Positions 1 through 13,736 are shown, counted from the stretch's first letter. The stretch is DNA of 64,000 nucleotides from Odiellus spinosus (GCA_963920705.1 OY987230.1:8503185-8567184); one strand, 5' to 3'. The notes: a model not told the origin generated them from the letters alone. Made by a program: numbers and translations.

Positions 1-819
1 TGAGTTCAGCAAGAGTTCGAACTCTTTGCATTACCAAAGCAGGACTTGCGTGACGTCCCCCTCGGGATATACGTCATAAGTTTTCTCTTTTGACTCGTAT
101 CAAGTTACATATAAATTGGGTTGTCAACCCAATTTTTTTTCTGGAAGATTATTTGACCAACTTGACCATTTATATTAACGCGGGCGAACTAGTTGTAGTA
201 ACCCGGTCAAGGAAAAATTGAACTCGTGTGAAAGGTTATTTAGTCTAGACTAGAGCTATATAGGCAAGTTGAAAGGCAGCTAGCTCTTCGTTTTTCTCCT
301 GGGCAGTAAATTGGTAATTAGCATAACGAGATTTAGATTAAGCGATACTCGTTTCTCCCCTGTCGAGAATTGGCCCGCCGGGAAATAAGACCACGCAATG
401 CCATTTAATCCTAAAGGGGAACTCGATCAACCAGTTTGAATAAATTCCAAACTTTAATTCGAACTTCAATGGGAGCGTGAAAAGTCAAAAAAATCAACTT
501 ATTTTCAATACACGCGTGTCCAAGATGAGTTTGCAATGACAATTTTATTTCCTATACGAGATTTAACACTAATTATACTCCGTCTCAGTTACACCGATTT
601 TGTAAATACAGCTTGAACAGCGGTTTAAGTATACGTAATCAACAATTAAATTAGCCTGTTTGAGTAGTCGTACCGTATTTCACAGGTAAATCATTAAATA
701 TAATCAGAAATAGATAATATTAAAAGCTTGATATAGTATAATAGGAGTCTGACCAAGGTTAGAAATGGCAGAAACATTAGCTACAGAATACAATAAACCT
801 GTGTATTAATTAAATTAAG

Positions 820-1222
820 CACGCAACCTGACTCGATACGGGCCTTATCAAATTGATCTCGAGCCAACCTTTTTCATTTTAATGGGCTCGGATAGAACAA
901 CCAATTACATCGGCTTACTCAATGAGTAGAAATCTTCTATTTTGGTTAAAAAGGGTCTAAGTTGGAAAATCATAACAGAATTCGACCAAATAAAATAAGT
1001 CGAATTCAACAATTGGCATGGACCGAAGGCATTTTCAATTTTGGTAAACTTTGAATTCAGGTTATTTCATTTGATCTATGTGGTCGAATTCTGTTGAAAC
1101 TTAACAATTTGAACCATTTTTGACCAAAATAAGAGATTTTTCTTCATTGGGAAAGCATATTTCTTTCTATGGGAGCACATTGAAAAGTAAAACCGACTTC
1201 AGGCGTATATAAAAGCTGCCTC
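820..1222. mobile_element. Palindromic GCAACCTGACTCGATTCGG MITE, right end lost
   Basis: Starts GCAACCTGACTCGATACGGG. Shares TGACCAAAATAAGAGA- and GGGAGCACATTGAAAAGTAA-type text with the copy at 2306, and ends before the terminal arm. Confidence 0.7.
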
Positions 1223-2305
1223 TGTCTTTAAATATCACGGCTAGTTAATTTGTAGCTTTGTCTCTAGTACCATTCCTCCAATATCTTAATCTGAGGTTTT
1301 AAGTTACGGAAGGCTTTATTTATAATTCATAATACCTCCAAATTATGCAAATATTATGTTACACTTTTGTTCTGGCTTACCTGGTGCAGAGCAGACCCGT
1401 ACAATAATACTGAAAATGTGGTCAGACTCCGATTACACAACTAAAAGCATATGGCGCTCTATCTATAGGCCATATGGTTTTGTTCATCGGATGGAAAAGC
1501 TACCCCTCCCCCTTGAAATTAAAATCAGTTTAATTAACGTAAATAGAGCGAGATGTTTGGTGTATGGCGTTGGTTGGAGAGATAAAATATGATGACCTAA
1601 TTAAAATTCCGTTACGCAACAACCTTGGGGGACCAACCATTGCATTTGGGAGATGATAACCATATACAATGTCACCCTTCCGATCTTTCAACAATTATAT
1701 ACTTCGGAAATAATTAAAACCGCAATTAATTATAAAGAGTTAAGATGATTTGTCATTAGAACATTTAAACAAATCGCATCTCGTTTTTATAATTTCAAAC
1801 TCCGCTAATTTAATTTTAATTATAAATGACCTTATCAGAGGTGCAAACGTAATTTTGGTTAATTAATTTTCCTTTTTGACCCTATATTTAATTGGGCTAT
1901 CGTTTTCATTGCCCCTCCCCCTATTTAAAGTTCTTTCTTATAATATTTTGCCCAAAGGATCGGGGAAAAAGGTAATCTTTCATAAGGTTGAAACAAAAAG
2001 AAGAAGAAGAAAAAAAAAAAAAAAGAGTTGAAAAACCTTTTTGAACTTTATGAAATTCTTTTCGTTTGGTCAAAGAGAACAGACATATTAAGTTTGTGTT
2101 AATTTCATTTTTGATAGAAGTACAAAATTTACGATTCTACACCAATATTTATAACTGACCAACACGTTTGTTTCAAACAAGAGAAGTTTTTCAGTTTTCA
2201 TTAATTAACTTTTAAATTCATTTTTAATCACTGATTGGCTATTTGCTCATGGATTTTTTTTTACGATTTAAGAACTATATGGGTGGCAAAAATTCGAAGT
2301 AGACA

Positions 2306-2859
2306 TGCAACGTGCCTCGATTCGGGCCTTTTCAATTTGATCTCGGGATTTAAATCTTTAGAAATTGAAAAACTTCACGTGGCTGTTTTTACATACGCGT
2401 GACGTCAGTTTTACTTTTCATTTTAAAGTGCTCCCATAGAATAACCAATATAAATCGGCTTACCTAATGAGGAAACAACTTCTGATTTGGTCAAAAATGG
2501 TCTAAATTGGAAATTTCCAACAGAATTCGACAAATTAAACCCGAGTTCAACAAAAGTGGGTCAAAGACTCAAAGGTATTTTAAATTTTGGCCCACTTTAG
2601 GTGAATTTAATATCGTCTATTTGTTCGAATTCTATTATAATTTTCCAATTTAGACCCTTTTTAACCAAAAATAGATTATTCATTATCGAGTAAGCCCATT
2701 TGATTCGTTATTCTATGGGTGCAAATTGAAATAAAAAGTAAAACCAACGTCACTCGTATGCAAAAATAGCCTGGGAGATTTCTTTCAATTTTCTAGTGAT
2801 TAAATTCTCGAACATGGAGCGAGATCAAATTAACAAGGCCCGAATCGAGTCAGGTTGCA
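2306..2859. mobile_element. Palindromic GCAACCTGACTCGATTCGG MITE, complete copy
   Basis: TGCAACGTGCCTCGATTCGG ... CCGAATCGAGTCAGGTTGCA, 554 bp, inverted over most of its length. It holds a perfect CRE-like TGACGTCA at about 2402. No clear target duplication. Confidence 0.85.
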
Positions 2860-3385
2860 GGTCCACTTTAAGATTTGGCCACATCCTCAAAATATAACGT
2901 TATCCCTCGCTCCTCCATAATAAGAGAGAGAATTAAAAAATATATTCAAAACATAAAAATGAAGATTACCAAATTCCCTCGACCCTTTTAGGAATTTACA
3001 TATTTGGATTCCATTGTTAATAAAATGAATGTGACGATAAAAAGAAAAGTGCAATTTTTTTGCTCCCTCTTTCTTTCTCTCACTCAAGATTCCTTGACCC
3101 AAAAAAATATTAACGTCCCAAGGCGCTAGTAATATTTTTGCGCATTTAATGTTGAAAACATTTTTCGCAGTTACGCCAAGGAAAAGATATATTTTGCCGC
3201 TCATTTCGCGGTAATAAAATTCCAACAAGGAGGTACAAAATTATAATATTGTAAACAGAGAGAGAATATATAGAAAAATAAAAAAAGTAGAAAAATGGAC
3301 CCGAAAAGCTGGACTTCGTTGGGTACCTTTTGGATAGTGAACAGAGAGCTGGCTTTTGTTTTCTTTATACCAGCGTACCTTAATT

Positions 3386-3545
3386 AAGAGTAAATATTTC
3401 CTACCTTATTTAGCTTAAAGATTTCCTACCTTAGTTAGCTTAAAGATTTCCTACTTTACTTAGCTTAAATATTTCCTACTTTACTTAGCTTAAATATTTC
3501 CTACTTTACTTAGCTTAAATATTTCCTACTTTACTTACAATAAAG
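3386..3545. repeat. 25-bp tandem repeat
   Basis: About six units of AGCTTAAATATTTCCTAC followed by TTTACTT. Confidence 0.85.
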
Positions 3546-3981
3546 ATTTACTAAAGAACTGGTTTTTCCTAAGTTAAAATTTTGGCAAAGCACGCTTGTG
3601 AAGCACTGTAGTTTTTAAATAATAATATAAAAACATCCATTGGGGTTAGTTCAACCAATTAGGGTTTAGAATGGAGTTGGAAAATAAGAAATTTTGTATG
3701 TTTAAAGGCCCTATCTGCTCTGAAACGTGCCCCTTTAAAATGCTCTTCCCTTACGCACGCAGCCTAGCTCTGACTGCACAATATGTTTTGTACAACGTCG
3801 TCTGCTAAGCTAGAAAAGAAGGCGACTTTAAAGGGATTTGAAAATCGCATGCAGATAAGGGATTCATCGATTTTCACAAGCGTCAAATAAATTTATTTAC
3901 TTTTCTTAGCGTTGGTTAAAAAATTTTATTTGTTGGAAGTAGATCACCCACGTGTTAAGAATTTAGAGCCTTTTAAAAGAG

Positions 3982-4104
3982 TAATTAAGCATTTAAATTA
4001 TAGCGTAGTTAACCAATTTAACGGTAATTTTAGAGCTCTACAGTTCTAAAATTACCGTAAATTAGAAAATTGGTTAACTACGCGGTAATTTAAATGCGTA
4101 ATTC
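3982..4104. repeat. Hairpin with ~50 bp arms
   Basis: GCGTAGTTAACCAATTTAAC and ATTGGTTAACTACGCGG, plus ATTACCG / CGGTAAT blocks, are inverted around AGCTCTACAGTTCT. Confidence 0.6.
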
Positions 4105-4199
4105 GGAATGTTAGACCATTTGGCTTTCCAGCGATAATTCACAACAGAAAAATTATGTTAAGATGTCCTTATCGACGCCAAACATGGATAAATATTGAA

Positions 4200-4378
4200 T
4201 AGAGGTCGGGGTTTGGACAAGATAATCCACAAATGTTTGGTTAATCAGTTAATCATTAATAATAATCTGATAAATATTCGCGAATACATTGGATTTATCA
4301 TAGAATTCCCGTGGATAATTTCAAATTATGAATAAAGATTAAATAATCAGAAATATCTTGTTCAAACTCCGACCTCTA
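4200..4378. mobile_element. hAT MITE family 1, copy 1
   Basis: TAGAGGTCGGGGTTTGGACA ... CCGACCTCTA, 179 bp. The flanking 8-mers ATATTGAA and ATATTAAA differ at one base. The terminal TAGAG fits the hAT rule. Confidence 0.9.
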
Positions 4379-5186
4379 ATATTAAAAATTATATATTTGT
4401 AGACGATTTAAAACAAACTTTTTACGTCTGCTACGGATAAAGAATAGACAGACGCGCGGACATGGTTTTTGTTAGTTCAAGAAAGTCTGTTTGCCGTTAG
4501 AGTGCGCTTATAAACGCCAGGTTTTGTTATTCCTCTTTATCTATTAAGATAGGTGTTAAGTACTACAGTCATATATAACTATGTAATCCTATTTACGGTC
4601 ATAATGTGGATCATTATCTCACGATATACGACAAAAAAAAATCATCGAATAATATTGAGGTTGCTGATCAAATAGATAAACTCACTTTGGTTTTTGATTA
4701 TCTATATTATCGCGAAATAAGGGTGTATATAGATTTAGCCAGCTTCTTTTACTTTCATTCTTCGTTTGGCCTTATCTAATATTAGAAAAAAAGAAGAATA
4801 AAATAAAGGAACTGCTTATCCTATAGAGGTTGATAGTAAACAACGATAGACCCAGTCGGTGGGTCGGTCGGTCGGCAAAGCGAAGAAAGGGGAATATAAG
4901 GAAAGAAAATCTAAAAGTATACGTGTACCGGACTCGAAGAAATTTCCGGAGGATCAGGAGCTAATACTCTAGGACTTTATCGAGAAAGACAACACCACTA
5001 TATATACGTATGACTTAGAAGTATATAAAGAAAGAAGAAGTACCTACGTATGGGTGGAATCGTTTTTCCAGCTATATTAGGAAAATGGAAGAAAACCATT
5101 CCGACCTGTACATATATATATATATTTTTGGTTCGGATTTCAGGGCGAAAAAATAGTAACTCGAGATTAAGAAATCAGTGAAAAAA

Positions 5187-5953
5187 CATTCCAGTAAAGA
5201 ATGGTGAAAACAACCCTAAATAAAGGAGGTAACAAGTACTAAGAATCCTAACGAATGGTGGAGAGATTCCGAAATCATAAACCCCTAAATAAAGGAAGAC
5301 AATCATAAAATAAGGAGGAAATAACCATTTAGAGAATGGTGGATATAAACCATTCAGAGAAGGGTGGATATAAACCATTCAGAGAATGGTGGATAATATA
5401 AACCATTCAGAGAATAGTGGATAATATAAACCGTTCAGAGAATGGTGGATAATATAAATCATTCAGAGAATGGTGGACAATATAAATCATTCAGAGAATG
5501 GTGTATATAAACCATTCTCAGAGAATGGTGGATATAAACCATTCTCAGAGAATGGTGGATATAAACCATTCTCAGAGAATGGTGGATATAAACCATTCTC
5601 AGAGAATGGTGGATATAAACCATTCTCAGAGAATGGTGGATATAAACCATTCTCAGAGAATGGTGGATATAAACCATTCTCAGAGAATGGTGGATATAAA
5701 CCATTCTCCGAGAATGGTGGATATAAACCATTCTCAGAGAATGGTGGATATAAACCATTCTCAGAGAATGGTGGATATAAACCATTCTCAGAGAATGGTG
5801 AAAATAAACCATTCTCAGAGAATGGTGAAAATAAACCATTCAGAGAATGGCGAAAATAAACCATTCAGAGAATGGCGAAAATAAACCATTCAGAGAATAG
5901 CGAAAATAAACCATTCGGAGAATAGCGAAAATAAACCAATCAGATAATGGTGG
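5187..5953. repeat. 27-bp minisatellite, each unit containing a near-perfect hairpin
   Basis: Unit GAATGGTGGATATAAACC plus ATTCTCAGA, regular from about 5510 to 5840 and decaying on both sides. CCATTCTC-A-GAGAATGG inside each unit is a perfect inverted pair. Since 27 is a multiple of three, several frames on both strands stay open; these are not genes. Confidence 0.92.
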
Positions 5954-5958
5954 TATTT

Positions 5959-6061
5959 ATGGGCACGCTTCACGGAGTTTAGTACTATGGAAGGCTTACG
6001 AAGAGCGCGCGAAGTGCGTCGCTAGCCTTCCACTGTACTATTCTCCGCGAAGTATACCCAT
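5959..6061. repeat. Short inverted-repeat element next to the 27-bp minisatellite
   Basis: ATGGGCACGCTTCACGGAG ... CTCCGCGAAGTATACCCAT, arms about 37 bp with mismatches. Confidence 0.55.
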
Positions 6062-6851
6062 CAATGGATGGTGGAAAGAACCATACAGAACATGACAGAA
6101 AGAAGCAAAGAACGAAGGGAGAAAAGAAGAATGATTCTGTAAAAATAAAAAATAAAAATAATGTAGGCATAGGGTGTGTATAACTTTTCTACACTTGCAT
6201 ATTTACAATAATCCGCGTGTAATTAAATTATACGCGATTCCGTCTTCAAACGAGGTTAATAATAAATTTCTAACTATAGACACTTGGGCGTTCTAATGCA
6301 GCTTTAACTATCAGGGGAAATGTTAGCTTAGATTCGTTATAAGGACGTACGAATATATTCGTTACATTCGAAATACATACAGAGAGCGCAATTTCCGTAA
6401 CGATTTTTTATTTTCTTTCCGAACTTTTTGGATCTCTCAAATCTCGAGTTGCCTTATTTTCACCCTGGAGGGATTGAGAACGATTTGCTAAGGGAAAGCC
6501 AAAATTCGATCTCCACCCTTCGAAACACGGCGCAACCCAAATATAGGACCGGGAGAACGAAAAAAACCTATTCTCTCGGAAAAGACAGAAAGAGTGAACT
6601 TAAGAGTAACACGCCACGAAAAGTCCAAATGATGTTGCGGTTTAAAAAAAAAACCAAAAACATTCGGGTCGGGGGACGAATATATCCTATACACGTTATT
6701 TCCAACCAAATATAAAACCGTATTTTGAAAAACTCACGGTTACGGTTCGTCCAATGGTTTCGAGTCAATAGATAGTAAAGGCGGGAAGAAAGAAATACGG
6801 GTAATGACTAACACCACCAGTAAAATATATATATATATATATATATTAAAC

Positions 6852-7198
6852 TAGCTTAGCTGGATTCATGAAAATCTTGAATTTCTTCCCAGTGAAGGGT
6901 TAGCGACTAATCGAATGTTATTGAGAATCTCATGGACATCTCGCATCAAGCTTGGACCTTTCAATGCGAAGAAATCCAGGATCTTCATGAATCCAGCTAA
7001 GCCTAAGGGCTATCGATCATGGTCATTGGTCACCCGTCCTTATATGGGGAGTTCAGGATCTCCCCGAATCCAGCTAAGCCTATTTTAAAGGTAAGTTTTA
7101 AATGTATTTCTAGTTTAATATTTATTTTTAATTTTTTTTTTACTTGTGGATTAGACCTATTTAAACGATAAAGATTGTTGTTAGGTTGCATTTTCCCT
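6852..7198. mobile_element. TTAA MITE family 2, right-end copy with duplicated core
   Basis: It contains the GCTTAGCTGGATTCATG core twice in inverted pairs, then the right arm ending GTTGCATTTTCCCT and TTAA (7199-7202). The left arm is missing. Confidence 0.7.
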
Positions 7199-7204
7199 TT
7201 AAGG

Positions 7205-9226
7205 AATGGGCGTCTTTCGTCATTCCACCCCAATAATTTTCACTGCACTGACTGGTCAATGTTTTGATAGACGTTTTAAACGGGTAAAGCTACAAAGCGG
7301 TTCTCCTGACTTAATTTCTGGTTTAGTATATATACTAAGCCCCCCCTAGCGATAACCGAACACACCATTTTGAGTCGCCCAATAACTTACGCTGATGGGT
7401 CTGTGTGCGCCATTTGTCTTAATCTATAGCTGGCTCTGCTTCTGTCCTTTCCCAATAAAGATCAACAACCGTTTTAGGATAGTTTTAATGTGACGGAATT
7501 CGATACATCTCCCCAAATGACATCCTGACCTTTTGACTTTTGGAGATAATTAGATGCCGCGTACGAGATAGATTAATTTGGTGCGCTTACTTCAATGGTA
7601 TAAAGGGATTGGATTGAGGTATCGAGAACATTATCAAAGGCTCGCCAATATGTTGCAAGGTTATCCGATATATAAATATTTCGTTCTATTGTATACGTAT
7701 TTATATTGGGAATCAATTATTTGAAAAAAGACAAGCCAAGGGTATACACCTGTTGGGTGTTGTCACGGCTTTAAATGATTTCGTAAAAATCCTTGAAATG
7801 CGAACCAGAAAAATGGGGACTCGCCCAAGATGTTGTTCGATCGGACGTATCGGTGATAAAAAAATTAAACTTAATTTATTCATTTCATTCATCACAAACG
7901 AATAAAAAAAACTCTGTAATTATATAATAGAGATACGCTAACCAGATTAAATTTAGAGTTTCGTAAATCAAGTTTTTATAACTAAATTCAATCCTAATTT
8001 TTTCAAGTTTTTCTACATTTTTACGAACCAAATGAGCTTAGAAATTTTGAAAAGAGGTATCAGAGATATCTCCTGATTTCCAGTTTTATCCTATTTTTAA
8101 AGACTAATTTAATTAAGCTAGGAAGTTATGTAAAAAAAAAACTTTTTACGTGATATCTTTATTTTTCATTTTGATTAAAATTAAATTCACGTAACTTTTA
8201 GGTAAACTTATTTGTTCCCTGATTCTAGTGTTTTCCCTGACCCTTACGACAGTTATGATACGACCACGAATATCTTATAAATTATCATGGATTAATTAAT
8301 AGTGCTTATTAATAGGGAATCTATTAATTAATCCTAGAAATGACAAGGGACTAATAAGATATTCTGTTATGATCCAATTTAATTTAATGAAAACATAACA
8401 TGTGAACTGAGGAAGGAATGCTAATAATTAATTAATGATTGAAAAATAATAGTTAGTCTTTCTTTCGGGTTCAAACTGTTTAAAGGGAGACTGCAATCTA
8501 ACAATAAGTGTTTTTCTATCGATTTCTTATCGTTTAAATATGCCTAATCCAACAGTAAAAACATTTACTACTAACATAAAATTCATGGAATGCTTTATTT
8601 AGAAAAGAATCCCATAATTTTACGTCTGACCTGATACCGATAACAAACCACTATCCAGCGGTAAAATTTACAAAGACAAAGATGGCAAACATTTGAACTT
8701 TGATTATTGGGGACGCAATAAAACTGAAGGATTATATTTCCTTTAAAATGCAGAGAGATAAGGAGATAAACGCAAAGACAGACATATTTTCCCCCTTACT
8801 TTTAACTATATTGCTACAAAATATAGGAGCCCCAAAAACAAGGATTTCACGTTACGGTGCGTTAACCTTTATGTTAAAAAAATCGTCATATTCGTCAATA
8901 ATAGGAAACATAAAATAGGGCAATGCGCTTCAAAACTATTGACGTTTTAAAAACCGCGATATTTTTCATCAAAACGATATAAAGAAATATAAAAAGAAAA
9001 GAAAGCAGAATCATAAAAAAATAAAAAGCAAAAAAATCATGTACGGACTTTCTCAAAAGTTAAAAACAAGATAGTTACGTCCAAAAAAGGTTTCAACTTT
9101 CAGGTGTGGCACTACGCGGTTTTACGAAACAGTTAAAATTGCAGCGGGTTTTAAGCATCCTCGCATCTATATACGCTATGGTTTCAACGAAATAAGAGTG
9201 AGAATAGCATAAGTAGAACCAAAAGT
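7205..9226. other. Gene-free stretch
   Basis: AT-rich. It holds one solo MITE end (8482) and an inverted pair GGATTAATTAATAG / CTATTAATTAATCC at 8289-8334. I saw no coding signal. Confidence 0.5.
8482..8580. repeat. TTAA MITE family 2, solo end
   Basis: AGGGAGACTGCAATCTAACA, followed by CGTTTAAATATGCCTAATCC, matches one terminal arm. The partner end is not found. Confidence 0.6.
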
Positions 9227-10018
9227 ATATCACTTTATTCCAAATAAGTAAACAACGCCTCGTAGCTTAATACTATCAGCAAAGGTACCATTACTTAAAA
9301 ATAACCAAAAAAAGTCATCACCCCTGTCCAGCTCGAGTGGTTTGGACTCGATATTTTGATTCTGGAGAGAGGGATTGGAATTTGGGCGGGCCGCGCCCCA
9401 ACTCGGACATTTCTCCAAAGAGTGGCACTTCCGGTTTCATTATAGCTGCGTTCACACTACAGACTTTGAAACCGTTTTTAAGCGTTTTGGAAAGGTCATT
9501 TTATAAAATGTTGGGGTCACCCGTGTAAATCTTTGATCAAGAAACAAAATTAATATCGATTTGAACATTCGAATAAGTTTGAAAACGGTCACACTAGAAT
9601 TTCTTAATCGATTTGAAACGGTATAAAATCAAACCGATATTCAAATTGCCATGAATCGTTTTAAGCGTCATTTGTTCACGCATTATCTTTATAAATCGAT
9701 TTATTGTATAGCTTAATCTATCGGTTGTAGAAACCGAATCGGTATGAAACTGCTTCCCGAAGCGGTTTCGAGAAATCGTATCAAATCGATTCAAGAAAAG
9801 ACGGTTTCCTGTTCACACGACTTTAGCGAAACCTTGTGAAAAGGTGTAAATCGATTTCAAAGCCTAGTATGAACGCAACTAAAGTGTCAAGTGTGAACGT
9901 AGCTTTTTTACACCGACTGCGGCCGCTAGAGTGTCTCGAATTAGAATCTGCCGTTACATTTACCTGTACCGTTGCTGATACGTGGCGTTCTTTACTTTAT
10001 AGAATAAAGTGATAAACG
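9227..10018. mobile_element. TATCACTTTATTCC element, copy with nested insertion
   Basis: Left TATCACTTTATTCCAAATAAG; right TTTATAGAATAAAGTGATA, inverted. CGGCCGC- and CTAGAGTGTCTCG-type text is shared with 30761-31458. The element 9444-9904 is nested inside. Confidence 0.65.
9444..9904. mobile_element. GCGTTCACACT family element, complete copy
   Basis: AGCTGCGTTCACACTACAG ... AAGTGTGAACGTAGCT are inverted ends, 461 bp. The interior has repeated ATCGATTTGAAACGG-type words. It lies inside the TATCACTTTATTCC element at 9227-10018. Confidence 0.75.
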
Positions 10019-11372
10019 TTTGGTAGAACTGAAATTTCAACAACATTGAAAACCACTTCGATTTGTCAGCGCGTAGAGAGATACGGCGGATGGATATGAT
10101 ATAATATCTCTCACGGAAAAGAAAATAAACTGTTACCAACTTAATATCGCTGTCTTTAGAATCATTTCCACTATAGTATTACCTACTATTGCAACATCAA
10201 ACCACACTTTCACAGACGAAAAAAAAGAAAGAAAAAAAGTCCGTAAAAAAAGTGCTAAACTTATCCAAGTGTGCCATTATAGCCAATAAAACCCTATTTT
10301 TTTAACTCCTAAATATATTCTCTAAAAGGGTAGTTACAATAGCCGCCCGCGTTGCGCACTCTCTTAGAACGACTCATAAAATATAACCCAACATTTTCGG
10401 AAATCTATAATCGGAAGTCCGTGACGGAGAAAAGACCAGTTTACACTTACATATTAACTAGATAAATATTACTCGGTCGGAAATTACGGGCTTCGCGTAA
10501 CTGTCTATGATTACGTATTTAGCATTACCAAAGATTGTAATCAGTTACTTAATCGCGATGTGATTAACCCAAAAAAGCCAAAAGAATGATTCGAACAAAA
10601 TTTTGGAAGTTAATGTCCCTGACTATTCCAGGTTTTCCCTGACCATTTCTAAATAATTTCCCTGATAAATCTGAATATTTTTCATGAATTTATTCTTACG
10701 AGCGAGCGATGCTCTTGGCAATTCCCACTTTTTATTTGACATATAGTTTATAAATCAGGGTCTATATAGTTTACTCAGAATATGAGAAAAAATGATATCT
10801 TTAGGCAATTATGTTACAATTAATTGGTCAACCAATCATAAACAGTTTCTTGACGCGTACCAAAATATTTATTTTCCCTGACCTTTAGAAACAATTTCCA
10901 AATTCCCTGGCTTTTCCCTGACCTTTTGAGTAAATTTCTAAATCCCGTGACTTTTTCAGGTTTTCCACAGTTTCAAAGCGTCTTCAATGTTTAAATTGAC
11001 ACTTCAAATTAGTATTTATATTTCTTTATCAAATATCTCTACAAATGACCCGAAAGTTGCAAATCGTTCGAAAGCCTCTAATGTGAACACGACTTAATAT
11101 CAAAATTTATTTTCGTACTTGATTCGTTTTTTTTTTTTTTTTTTTTTTTTTCTTCCAATATCTAAAGTTTGGCGGTGGTAATTTTTTTTTTTTTTTTTCA
11201 TATTAATTCACATTTAAAAACTAACCCAGTATCCCAGAAGATGCATGTTTTTGTTGCTACGAGATGCCCGAAAAAATAAAACATGAAATCATTAAAAAAA
11301 TTAATGATCTAAAAGTCATAAATACTGAATGGTTTAGTATCCCATGTGATTTTTTAAAACTTACCATCAAAA

Positions 11373-11491
11373 TAGGCTTAGCTGGATTCATGGAGATACT
11401 GCATTCCCATATAAGGGCCATCGATCAATGTCATTGGTCGCTAGTACGGGGAGTTCAGGATATAGCCATGAATCCAGCTAAGCCTATTTTG
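11373..11491. repeat. TTAA MITE family 2, core inverted repeat
   Basis: AATAGGCTTAGCTGGATTCA at 11373 and TGAATCCAGCTAAGCCTATT ending at about 11491 form a hairpin-like pair. The sequence continues into the tRNA-like repeat at 11500-11790. Confidence 0.6.
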
Positions 11492-11499
11492 ATTTTAAG

Positions 11500-11790
11500 T
11501 TTAAAGGACATGGCACACTTTCTATGGGTTTTGGCTTTAAGCTTAGTTAAAGGAGCAAATTTGTCCATGGGCACTTTTCCTTAGCTTCAACGGATTGTCC
11601 AGCATCGATAGTTAAAGTCTGGACACTCGTAGTTGGGCCTGGGATTTTCCATACCATCTTTTGGTCACAAAACTAAAATCTTAATTACGTTTAATCACTC
11701 GATAAGACGTTGCCGAGTTGGAAACGCGTTAGTTCGATCATTGCGAAGACCCGAGTTCGATTCCTCGAAGAATCATTTTATTATTTTAGT
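11500..11790 (+). repeat. tRNA-related repeat (SINE-like), copy 1
   Basis: Shares about 280 bp with the inverse copy at 17440-17800. Inside is a tRNA-like segment with an A box TTGCCGAGTTGG (11710-11721; 11 of 12 to consensus) and a B box AGTTCGATTCC (11754-11764; 10 of 11), 32 nt apart. No acceptor stem pairs well, so it is a tRNA-derived Pol III promoter rather than a working tRNA. About 200 bp of shared sequence lies 5' of the tRNA part, unusual for a simple SINE. Confidence 0.65.
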
Positions 11791-11962
11791 GAATATTTGT
11801 TTTATTTGGGTAAGCTTTTAGCCATATTCGTTGTACACGCGCTTATAGGTAATGCGCCTATTAGGATAAACACGTTCGTGTTTATCCCTTTATCTGAACT
11901 CGAATTTCATCAGAAACCGTAATGTCTTTTCCAATGGACCCGCGGCGCTTGATAACTGAAAG

Positions 11963-11987
11963 CGTCGTCGTCGTCGTCGTCGTCGTT
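11963..11987. repeat. (CGT)n microsatellite
   Basis: Eight uninterrupted CGT triplets. Confidence 0.9.
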
Positions 11988-12118
11988 TCCCTCTTCCCAC
12001 CGTCCACTGAATTCGAATTAATACAGACAAAGGTACTTTTGAAAAAATTTGATAAGACTTCGATCAGGTACAAGAGTATCTCTAGTTAAACACAGATTTC
12101 AATAATGAAATGTTGATT

Positions 12119-12545
12119 AAGTATACGAAGTAATAGAAAGTAAGGTACCTGAATGGGTTACAAAAGGGTGAAATCTTAAGCTTAGCCGAGCTTTACTAAT
12201 TGCTTCAAAATGAATAAACAAAAATTTTATTTCTTAAACAGTAGAATGATAAGGAATATCCATCGAATTCGAGTTAATAGAAAGTAAGGCGCCTGAATGG
12301 GTTACAAAAGGGTGAAATCATAAGCTTAGCCGAGCTTTATTAATTGCTTCAAAATGGTAAACAAAATTTTATTTCTTAAACAGTAGAATGATAATGAATA
12401 TCCATCGAATTCGAGTTAATAGAGAGACAGATGCCTGTATGGGTGACGAAAAGGGTAAAACATATAACTAGCCGAGCTTTATTAATTGGCTTTAAATTGA
12501 TAAACAAAAATTGATTTTATTAAACAGTTGATAAGTTTTTTTTAA
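12119..12545. repeat. ~143-bp tandem repeat, three copies
   Basis: TAATAGAAAGTAAGG starts near 12131 and 12275, and a diverged third copy near 12417; each carries TTAGCCGAGCTTTA and TTTCTTAAACAG or a variant. Confidence 0.8.
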
Positions 12546-13736
12546 TGGCATTTTTTATCGTTAACGGAAAATTGCATTTATTGGGTTCTTTTACTAGGGT
12601 AGCCCTCTTCAGCCGTCTAATTTTGACTATTATGTCATATCATGAGTATCCCATTATATTCACCCTAATTCACCGTAATTAAAAAGTTGGAATGATTTTC
12701 TTATCATTTGATTTTTTAACTTTAATAATATATCTCTTCTCGGCCTATATAAACGAGATTTGCATATTCAGTACTCACAGATGCACTGTACCAATGCGTG
12801 GTTTACGTTAGCGTTTAAAATTGTGGCGAGCCCTCTCGTTTGTGCAATGGTGACGTCTTCGATTGTTTAGGCAATCGTTTCTCACCTATATTTCGGTGAT
12901 AAGAGACTCATTTCTCACGATCTTTTGGGTAGAGTACTCGAATAAACCGAAGCGATTGAATGTAAATCGCCTTACCTAGAAATGTGGCCAATATAATATA
13001 GTAAGTCACTGTAAAAACATTTCACAATGAGAGTTCTAGGGATTAAATATCACTCGAGTTGGACTTCATATCCTGCCAAGTGCTCGATTACACATGAAAG
13101 AACAACAGCAACTCCCAATAAGAGTCTGGGTCCACGTAATGTTAAAAATTTTCGTCTCTTTTATGATAAATTCGTATTATATTATTAAAATAGGGTAGTT
13201 GGGGGATAATTTAAAGCTAAAATTCGAGCTCACAACTGTAAATTTTGGGAATTACAACGAATGGAAGGTTTCTTCCATAATGTAAAGAATAGGAAGAATC
13301 TATGACTTCCGTGCCGGATATGAAAGCCTTCCCCCACACGAAAATCTTGAACGGTTATTATTTTAGATTCATAATTATGTTAGGAAAATATTAGGAAAGA
13401 ATTATTTTGTAACTGCCACGGGTATAGTGCTGGCGGCAAAATGAAATTCGTATATTTTTGGTCTACTATGCCTCGAAATCCTCGAAAACGCCTGTAGAAG
13501 TGTTCCACTTGTCAAGCATTCATGCAGTAGGCTTTTGCTAGCTTTACAGGGGCCGTGCAAAGACTATATAGCTTACTTGAATAGTCTTTGGTGTATAAGA
13601 AACTCGAAAAATAAATAGAGAAATCATACCAATTAGAAGATACTGGAGTAGTATCTTTAATTTTTATTTCATATTAAACAAAACACACTTGTATAAAACG
13701 GACAAATTATTCATTTAACGCTAAGGTTTTCTACGT

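Noticed and set aside
3386..3545. CRISPR-like array
   Set aside because: The units are contiguous tandem repeats without unique spacers, in a eukaryotic context.
5459..5884. Four overlapping ~125-codon frames on both strands of the minisatellite
   Set aside because: They arise only because the 27-bp unit has no stop in those frames; the peptides are simple nine-residue repeats.
11702..11776. Functional tRNA gene
   Set aside because: A and B boxes are good, but acceptor and T stems do not pair properly and the sequence sits in a dispersed repeat.
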